Assembly: GCA_022839045.1 (NCBI GenBank)
Contig: JALHDI010000098.1
Span: forward strand, 1-11,227
DNA from: Sporomusaceae bacterium
GTDB taxonomy: Bacteria; Bacillota_C; Negativicutes; Sporomusales_B; UBA7701
Length of the DNA stretch: 11,227 bases
Reading direction: 5' to 3'
In this document: in pieces, positions 6,654-11,227 of the stretch
How positions within the stretch are numbered: position 1 is the stretch's first letter
Layout of the letters: each line of letters begins with the position of its first letter
Position numbers and translations under genes: made by a program
Notes under the pieces: generated by a model
Databases searched by the model: none
What the model saw: the letters and a program-made list of their open reading frames with translations, nothing else
Told to the model about the DNA's origin: nothing

Positions 6654-6662
6654 TTGATACAG
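6654..6662. repeat. 9-bp direct repeat TTGATACAG, copy upstream of the -24 element
   Basis: Second copy of the repeat, about seven bases upstream of the -24 element. It adjoins a short inverted repeat, CAAT-ACGG-ATTG, at 6645-6656. It is too close to the promoter for a typical enhancer site of a sigma-54 activator, but a bound protein here could block or tune RpoN polymerase. Confidence 0.4.
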
Positions 6663-6670
6663 AAGGGGGG

Positions 6671-6710
6671 ATGAAAAGGTGGCGGCGCGGTCCTCCCGGA
6701 CCGCGCCGCC
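6671..6710 (-). terminator. Intrinsic terminator of the LevR-type regulator gene
   Basis: A 13-bp perfect G+C stem (6681-6693 with 6698-6710) and a 4-base loop begin six bases after the regulator's stop codon. On the minus strand it is followed by ACCTTTTCATC, a short U-run. It isolates the regulator transcript from the sigma-54 operon promoter just downstream. Confidence 0.85.
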
Positions 6711-6716
6711 AAGGTG

Positions 6717-9428
6717 TTATACGGTTATGAGGTAGTGGGTGATGAAGGCGATTTCGGCGGGGACGACGGTGATGGCGAATTCTTCTTCCAGCGGCCGGAC
6801 GGCCTGCTGGACGACCTGCCACACGGCCGGGTTGTCGCGGCGGATTTCCGCCTCGCGGGGCCAGAAGCTGCGGCCGGTGCCGGTGAGGCTGCGCTCCGCC
6901 CAGCAGCTGAGGTGGACGGTGAGGTTGATGACCTGGTGGGGCAGCAGCGGCCGGCCGAGACCTGTCTCAATCTGTTTCAGGATGCCGCCGCACAGGGCGA
7001 TCATCCGGCGGGGCTCGAGGAAGCGCAGGTACTGGGCGAGCAGGTGCTCGAGCTCGGGGGCGTCCCAGACGCCGGCGAGCCGGCCGTCGAGGCGGAGGAT
7101 GTCGGCGAGGCGCTTTTTGCCGCTGCCGGCGAGTATTTCTTCCAGGGGGATGAAAGGCACTCCGGCGAAGCCGGGGTCGACGCTGCCGACGACCGCGGCC
7201 AGCCGTCCCGCGCGCTGGAGGCTCGCCAGCCGGTCGACGGCATTTTCCGGCGTGCCGTCGAGGTCGACCGTCCGGACTTCGATATCCGGGTATGGCTGGA
7301 GCCAGGTGTTGAGCAGTTCCTTGATGCAAAGGGCCGTTCCCGAGCCGGTGAGGCAGGCGGCGGCGACGACTTTGGTCGCCGGCCGGCCGCCGATGCTGAT
7401 CATCCTGTCCCGCTCGGAGCGACGGAGTTTCAGACGCTCGACGAGGGCGTCGGGGTCGCGGGCGTAGGGCGCCTCGCTGACAGCCTGGACGACGAGGGCG
7501 GTGGAGACGTTGTCGAGGACGCGGAGGTTGACGCCGGTGCGGCGGGCGATGATTTCCCCCCATAGTACGAGCGGCTGCATGTCGACGAGCAGCAGCACTC
7601 CCCTGCCCCGGTCGGCGGTCTTGACGAGGGCGGCGGCTTTCTCCAGCCAGGCTTCGTCGTCGTCCCTGCCAACCGGCACGTCGAGGGCGGCCACGACCGG
7701 GTGGCCTTCAAGCTGATTGGCGACGGCGGCCATGCCGGAGGCGGTGCCGGGTCCGAGGGCCATGATGGCGAGGCCGGCGGCGGCGCCGTGTCCCTCGGCG
7801 GGAAAGAGCGCCAGGAAGAGGGTGAGTAGGGAGGTTTCCTCCGGCGGGGGGGCGAGCTGGCACGTGTCTGTGGCCAGGCGGACGACCCTGGCGGCGAGGT
7901 TGTTCTCGGCCGCGAAGGCCGCGGCGATGCCGCCGGGCAAAGAGCGGCTCTCGTGCCGGCCGGCGGCGGCCAGGTCGCTGAGGTAGGCGGCGAGGTAGAC
8001 GGCGAGGAGTTCGCCGCCGCGCCGGCCGGCGAGTTCGGGCAGGAGTTCGCCGACGACGGCGAGCAGTTTCTGGCCGGTGGTGCCCCAGATTTCCTGGCGG
8101 AGAACGCGGATTTTTTCTGGCGACGGTTCGTTGAAGGCGGGGTGCCTGGCGGCGAACCAGGCCGGGAAGACGGCCCAGTCCGGCGGGGCGGACGGGTGGG
8201 CAGCCAGGAAAGCTGCCGCTTCGGCGGCCAGCGTGGCCCGCCAGTTGCCAGCGGGGGCGGCGGCTCCGTTGCCGCCGCAGTTGTCGAACATGGCCAGCAG
8301 GGCATCGCTGTCGAGGTGGCGCAGGGAGGCCGGCACGTCGACGTGGGGCGGGAGCATGCCGCTTTTGACGACGAGGCCGGCGGACTGGCCGGGACGGCCC
8401 CGGCCGGCCAGGAAGGCCCGGGCGCAGGCCAGTTTGAGGTCGTTCCTGAGCTGACCGATGTTGCCGGGGCAGTCGTAGAGGAGGAAGGCGCGGATGCATT
8501 CCGCGGATATCCTGATCGGCAGGGCGACGCGGGCGCTCTCGTCGGCGAGCATTTTCACGAGCAGGGCCATACGGTCGGCCAGCGTCCACTCGGCCAAGGA
8601 CGGGAGCTCGATCCTGACCGGGAAGCGGCGCACGAACGAGGCGAGCAGGGCGGCCTGCGGGCTTTCGGTGGTGGCGCCGATGACCATCGTCCGGCAGGTC
8701 CGCTGGCCGGATGTCTCACCGAGCCGCCGGTACCAGCCCTGGTCCATGAGGTAGAACAGCATCTCCTGCCCTTCCGGCGGCAGGCGGTGGATTTCGTCGA
8801 GGAAGAGCATGCCGCCGTCGGCGGCGGCGACCAGGCCGGGCGTATCGGCGGCGGCCCCGGTGAAGGCCCCCTTGTTGTGGCCGAACAGCTGGCTCATGAG
8901 GAGTTGGGGGTTGTGGGCGTAGTCGGCGCAGTTGAAGGTGACGAGGCCGGCGCCCTCGCCGAGGGCGCGGGGGGCATTGCCGCGGGCGAATTCGAACATT
9001 TTGCGGGCGAAGAAGGTCTTGCCCGAGCCGGTGGGCCCCAACAGCAGGGTGTGGAGGCCGGACGGCGGGTAGAGGACGGCGGCTTTGGCCTGCTCGACCT
9101 GGGCCCTGAGGCCGGAATCGGCCCCCAGGGAGGCGGCGAAGGGATCTAGGGGGCGGGCGGCGGCGGCGTCCGCGGCGGGCAGCGCAGCTTCGCTCCGGCC
9201 GCCGGCGGGATTCCCCTCCCCCAGCCAGGCGAACCTGACCGGTTTGCCGGGGTATTTGACGATCAGCCCTTCGCGGGCCAGTTCGTTGAGCTCCATGCTG
9301 GCGTTGCTGCGGCCGATTCCCAGGCGGTCGGCGATTTCGGCGGCGGTCGCCGCGGCGGCGCCGGGAGCTCCGGCCTGTTCGGTCGCCATTTTTTTGAGGA
9401 CGGCGATCACTTTCGTCCGTCGGTTCAT
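6717..9428 (-). CDS. LevR-family sigma-54-dependent activator with PTS regulatory domains
   Basis: A DNA-binding enhancer-type activator that opens sigma-54 promoters using ATP and is tuned by PTS phosphorylation. From ATG at 9428 (GGAG nine bases upstream; an in-frame TTG at 9461 lacks a good site) it has 903 residues, near LevR's 938. Order: winged helix (about 1-70, IADRLGIGRSNASMELNEL); AAA+ domain with Walker A GPTGSGKT 131-138, GAFTGA 187-192, Walker B GGMLFLDE 205-212; a PRD-like region about 440-530; EIIA-Man-like domain about 545-655; GatB-like EIIB with ACLTGSGTA (Cys692); C-terminal PRD2 with His839 (VHLSCWAERS) and His898 (ITHYL). Oddity: the EIIA-like active-site position reads ALGPGTAS, with Leu558 where LevR has its HPr-phosphorylated His585. 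PRD1 also seems to lack its usual His. It presumably controls the adjacent PTS operon. Confidence 0.93.
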   Translation of the reverse strand: MNRRTKVIAVLKKMATEQAGAPGAAAATAAEIADRLGIGRSNASMELNELAREGLIVKYPGKPVRFAWLGEGNPAGGRSEAALPAADAAAARPLDPFAASLGADSGLRAQVEQAKAAVLYPPSGLHTLLLGPTGSGKTFFARKMFEFARGNAPRALGEGAGLVTFNCADYAHNPQLLMSQLFGHNKGAFTGAAADTPGLVAAADGGMLFLDEIHRLPPEGQEMLFYLMDQGWYRRLGETSGQRTCRTMVIGATTESPQAALLASFVRRFPVRIELPSLAEWTLADRMALLVKMLADESARVALPIRISAECIRAFLLYDCPGNIGQLRNDLKLACARAFLAGRGRPGQSAGLVVKSGMLPPHVDVPASLRHLDSDALLAMFDNCGGNGAAAPAGNWRATLAAEAAAFLAAHPSAPPDWAVFPAWFAARHPAFNEPSPEKIRVLRQEIWGTTGQKLLAVVGELLPELAGRRGGELLAVYLAAYLSDLAAAGRHESRSLPGGIAAAFAAENNLAARVVRLATDTCQLAPPPEETSLLTLFLALFPAEGHGAAAGLAIMALGPGTASGMAAVANQLEGHPVVAALDVPVGRDDDEAWLEKAAALVKTADRGRGVLLLVDMQPLVLWGEIIARRTGVNLRVLDNVSTALVVQAVSEAPYARDPDALVERLKLRRSERDRMISIGGRPATKVVAAACLTGSGTALCIKELLNTWLQPYPDIEVRTVDLDGTPENAVDRLASLQRAGRLAAVVGSVDPGFAGVPFIPLEEILAGSGKKRLADILRLDGRLAGVWDAPELEHLLAQYLRFLEPRRMIALCGGILKQIETGLGRPLLPHQVINLTVHLSCWAERSLTGTGRSFWPREAEIRRDNPAVWQVVQQAVRPLEEEFAITVVPAEIAFITHYLITV

Positions 9429-9494
9429 GTTCCGCGTCTCCATTTCCGAAACGAGTGACAATGATAGGTTCGCCTTCGCGGCGGCTTATCCCTG

Positions 9495-9516
9495 CCGGGC
9501 GGCGGAGGACGCCCGG
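9495..9516. other. Short hairpin in the leader region of the regulator gene
   Basis: CCGGGCG (9495-9501) can pair with CGCCCGG (9510-9516) around an 8-base loop, about 65 bases before the regulator's start. It has no T-run on either side. It may simply reflect G+C-rich sequence. The 9429-9537 stretch shows no convincing sigma-A or sigma-54 promoter; only a weak -10-like TATCAT near 9462-9467 was seen. Confidence 0.3.
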
Positions 9517-9537
9517 TCTTCCGTTTAGGACCGGCAA

Positions 9538-9570
9538 TTAAAAAGACTTTGCGGACCGGCAAAGTCTTTT
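9538..9570 (-). terminator. Intrinsic terminator of the S41 protease gene
   Basis: A perfect 12-bp stem (9541-9552 with 9559-9570), a 6-base loop, and on the minus strand TCTTTTTAATT at its 3' side. It begins about ten bases after the protease stop codon. The near-symmetric A/T ends mean it could also function on the opposite strand, but no plus-strand gene needs it. Confidence 0.85.
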
Positions 9571-9579
9571 ACGGTTAGG

Positions 9580-10760
9580 CTATTTTATTTTGCTTTTGAG
9601 GATCTCGACGGCTTTGTCGAGTTGGGGGTCTTTGCCGCTGGTGTCTTGGTCGGACGGGGCTTCGACTTTGACGTCGGGCTCGATGCCGGTGCCGTTGATG
9701 GACCGGTCTTTGGGGGTGTAGTATTTGGCGATGGTGAGTTTGACGGCGGTGCTGTCGCCGAGGCCCATGACGGTCTGGACGGAGCCTTTGCCGAAGGTTT
9801 TGACGCCGACGAGGGTGCCCGCGCCGGTGTCTTGGACGGCGCCGGCGACGATTTCGGAGGCGCTGGCGCTGCCGCCGTTGACGAGGACGACGAGCGGGTA
9901 TTGGACGGCCGGGAGCTGGGAGGAGTGAACTTCACGCTGGCCGTTTCGCTGGACGACGGAGACGATGGGGCCTCTGGGGACGAGTTTGCCGGCGACTTTG
10001 ACGCTTTCGCTGAGGAGGCCGCCGGGGTTGTCCCTGAGGTCGAGGACGACGGCTTTCATGCCTTCCTGCTCGAGTTCCTGGTATTTCCGGACGAAGTCGG
10101 CGCCGGTCTGTTCGTTGAACATCGACAGGCGGATGTAGGCGATCTTGTCGGGGAGCATTTTGCCGGTGACGGTTTTGAGCTGGATGTTGGAGCGGGTGAG
10201 GGCGTAGTCTTTGGTGTCCTGGCCGCGGCGGATGGTGAGGGTTACTTTGGTGCCTTCGGGGCCGCGGATTTTGCTGACGGCTTCGTCGAGGGCGAGGTCT
10301 TTGGTGTCCTGGCCGTCGATTTTGATTATCTGGTCGCCGCTTTTGATGCCGGCTTGGTCGCCGGGGGTGCCTTCGATGGGGGATACGACGGTGAGGACCT
10401 TGTCCTTGACGCCGATGACGATGCCGACGCCGCTGAAGGAGCCTTCGGTTTCGATGAGGAATTCGCGGTACATGCGTTTGTCGAGGTAGACGGAGTGGGG
10501 TACATGCGTTTGTCGAGGTAGACGGAGTGGGGGTCGCCGAGGGCGCCGACAGCGCCTTTGATGGCGCCGTTCATGAGCGTCTCGACCGGGACGTCTTCGA
10601 CGTAGCGGACCTTGACCTGCTGGATGACCCGGAAGAGTTTGACGGCACCGATGGCGTCGCCGGTCCAGGACTGGAGCAGGTAGTAGAAGGTCCCCGCGGT
10701 CAGGGTGAAGGTGGCCGCGATCAGGACGACGGCTCCCGCGAGCAAGCGCCGGTTGAACAA
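9580..10760 (-). pseudogene. S41 (CtpA/CtpB-like) PDZ protease, frameshifted by a 32-bp tandem duplication
   Basis: Carboxy-terminal processing protease, membrane-anchored and acting outside the cytoplasm. Start is TTG at 10760 with GAGGTG six bases upstream. Order: signal anchor about residues 6-29; N-terminal helices ending GALGDPHSVYLDKRMY; PDZ domain beginning about GVGIVIGVKDK; protease core with GGSASASEI and VKTFGKGSVQT. Using the CtpB spacing (Ser309/Lys334/Gln338), the repaired protein would have Ser289, Lys314 and Gln318. An exact 32-bp tandem duplication at 10467-10532 shifts the frame after Tyr87, so the product ends as a 144-residue fragment without PDZ or protease. Deleting one copy gives an uninterrupted 382-codon gene with the standard family join YLDKRMYREFLIETEG. 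The rest is undamaged, suggesting a very recent event, a reversible switch or an assembly error. It follows the M23 peptidase, a pairing common in cell-wall/division loci. Confidence 0.9.
10467..10532. repeat. Tandem duplication, 32-bp period, inside the S41 protease gene
   Basis: Two perfect head-to-tail copies, 10469-10500 and 10501-10532, with the match extending two bases further left (GG). The period is not a multiple of three. No mismatch separates the copies, so the duplication is recent or artefactual. Confidence 0.97.
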
Positions 10761-10766
10761 TATTTA

Positions 10767-10772
10767 CACCTC
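10767..10772 (-). promoter_or_regulatory. Ribosome binding site of the S41 protease gene
   Basis: GAGGTG on the minus strand, six bases before the TTG start at 10760. It supports the TTG start giving the signal-anchor N-terminus. The alternative reading that enters from 10866 in the C-terminal frame has no family features in its first ~120 residues. Confidence 0.7.
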
Positions 10773-10814
10773 GATTCGGGTTTCCCGGATTCTGGGCGGC
10801 GCGCCATTGACGGC

Positions 10815-10860
10815 GCAAGCGCCCGACCGCGTACCCGGGGGGTACGCCGGCAAGCGCCCG
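10815..10860. repeat. Intergenic repeat/hairpin cluster between M23 and S41 genes
   Basis: An 11-bp direct repeat GCAAGCGCCCG (10815-10825 and 10850-10860) flanks a perfect 8-bp inverted repeat GCGTACCC-GGG-GGGTACGC (10829-10847). A second imperfect hairpin (CCGGA...TCCGG around GGTCT-TC-AGACC) lies at 10875-10900. No good T-run follows either on the minus strand, so they are not clear terminators. A -10-like TATAGT at about 10902-10907 (minus) lacks a convincing -35. Confidence 0.55.
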
Positions 10861-10936
10861 CGGCAACGAGTGCGCCGGATGGTCTTCAGACCGTCTCCGG
10901 TTAACTATATGTAGAATCTTTCCCGCCTATTCACCC

Positions 10937-11227
10937 TTACGGCAAATAACCGAGCGGGTTGACGGGCGAGCCGTTCTGGCGGACTTCGAAGTGGAGATGG
11001 GGGCCGGTGGAGTAGCCGGTGGTGCCGACGCGGGCTAGTGTCTGGCCTTTGTAGACGCGCTGGCCTTCGCCGACGAGGAGTTCGGAGGAGTGGGCGTAGA
11101 GGGTGGAGATGCCGCCGCCGTGGTCGACGATGACGGCTTTGCCGTAGCCGCCCATCCAGTCGGCGTAGATGACGACGCCGCCGTCGGCCGCGCGGATGGG
11201 TTCGCCGTAGTCGGCGCCGATGTCGAT
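10937..11227 (-). CDS. M23 (LytM/EnvC-like) peptidoglycan peptidase or activator, C-terminal end only
   Basis: The last 96 residues of a LytM-domain protein; the start lies beyond the right edge. Visible features are the strand with a zinc-ligand Asp (IDIGADYGEPIRAADGGVV), then GGYGKAVIVDHGGGISTLYAH, GQTLARVGTTGYSTGPHLHF and EVRQNGSPVNPLGYLP at the end. The HLH motif supplies zinc and catalytic histidines. The first zinc His (HxxxD type) would lie just outside the window, so whether the enzyme is active or a degenerate EnvC-type activator cannot be decided. The following gene is an S41 protease. That order, often with ftsE/ftsX ahead, is typical of Bacillota, so upstream ftsX is an inference to check. 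Confidence 0.93.
   Translation of the reverse strand: MDIGADYGEPIRAADGGVVIYADWMGGYGKAVIVDHGGGISTLYAHSSELLVGEGQRVYKGQTLARVGTTGYSTGPHLHFEVRQNGSPVNPLGYLP

Noticed and set aside
6590..6720. Catabolite-responsive (cre) element before the PTS operon
   Set aside because: No convincing match to the CcpA operator consensus was found by eye in this spacer, although the HPr Ser46 would make such control plausible.
7953..9149. 398-residue plus-strand open frame opposite the regulator gene
   Set aside because: Gly/Glu/Ala-rich antisense shadow with no recognisable domain. The minus strand encodes a well-defined AAA+ activator.
10761..10866. Apparent N-terminal extension of the S41 protease starting near 10866
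   Set aside because: It is the wrong frame upstream of the duplication: Arg/Pro-rich, with no signal segment. The true N-terminus with a membrane anchor is in the other frame from 10760.
1..11227. CRISPR arrays, tRNA/rRNA genes, insertion sequences, phage genes or toxin-antitoxin pairs
   Set aside because: No regularly spaced repeats, cloverleaf-like sequences, transposase motifs or small gene pairs were seen. The only tandem repeat is the two-copy 32-bp duplication inside the protease gene.

Overview
The window reads as a chromosomal segment of a G+C-rich member of the Bacillota (Firmicutes). My best guess is a clostridial or Negativicutes-type anaerobe, but the exact lineage cannot be fixed from sequence alone. 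The clues are an HPr with both His15 and the HPr-kinase-type Ser46, a LevR-family sigma-54 activator, strong GGAGG-type ribosome sites, frequent TTG/GTG starts, and a murein hydrolase (M23) followed by a CtpA/CtpB-like S41 protease. All recognisable genes lie on the minus strand, so transcription runs from high to low coordinates. The long plus-strand open frames are G+C-driven shadows.

Layout in transcription order: (1) 11227-10937, the C-terminal end of an M23 (LytM/EnvC-like) peptidase. (2) 10760-9580, a membrane-anchored PDZ/S41 processing protease whose frame is broken by an exact 32-bp tandem duplication, followed by a hairpin terminator. (3) 9428-6717, a large LevR-type activator (winged helix, AAA+ with GAFTGA, PTS regulatory domains), followed by a terminator. 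(4) 6647-6631, a sigma-54 (-24/-12) promoter. (5) 6589-1308, a tightly packed seven-gene operon: mannose-family EIIB, EIIC, EIID, a BtpA/SgcQ-family protein, EIIA, HPr and Enzyme I, ended by a 14-bp-stem hairpin. (6) 1159-1, an ABC-F ATPase with its own sigma-A-like promoter, running off the left edge.

The central region looks like a complete phosphotransferase system in one transcription unit. Phosphate can pass from phosphoenolpyruvate to EI, HPr, EIIA, EIIB and then the sugar crossing EIIC/EIID, all encoded together. The operon is preceded by a regulator that needs sigma-54, and a matching -24/-12 promoter lies between the two. The only non-PTS gene in the operon is the BtpA/SgcQ-like predicted TIM-barrel protein, so it is the best candidate for handling the imported product. 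The substrate cannot be read from the sequence.

The three points most worth a second look are: the 32-bp duplication that kills (or toggles) the S41 protease; the regulator's EIIA-like domain, which has Leu where LevR has its HPr-phosphorylated His; and the self-contained EI-to-EIID operon with an embedded BtpA-like gene. No tRNA, rRNA, CRISPR array, transposase or phage gene was seen.
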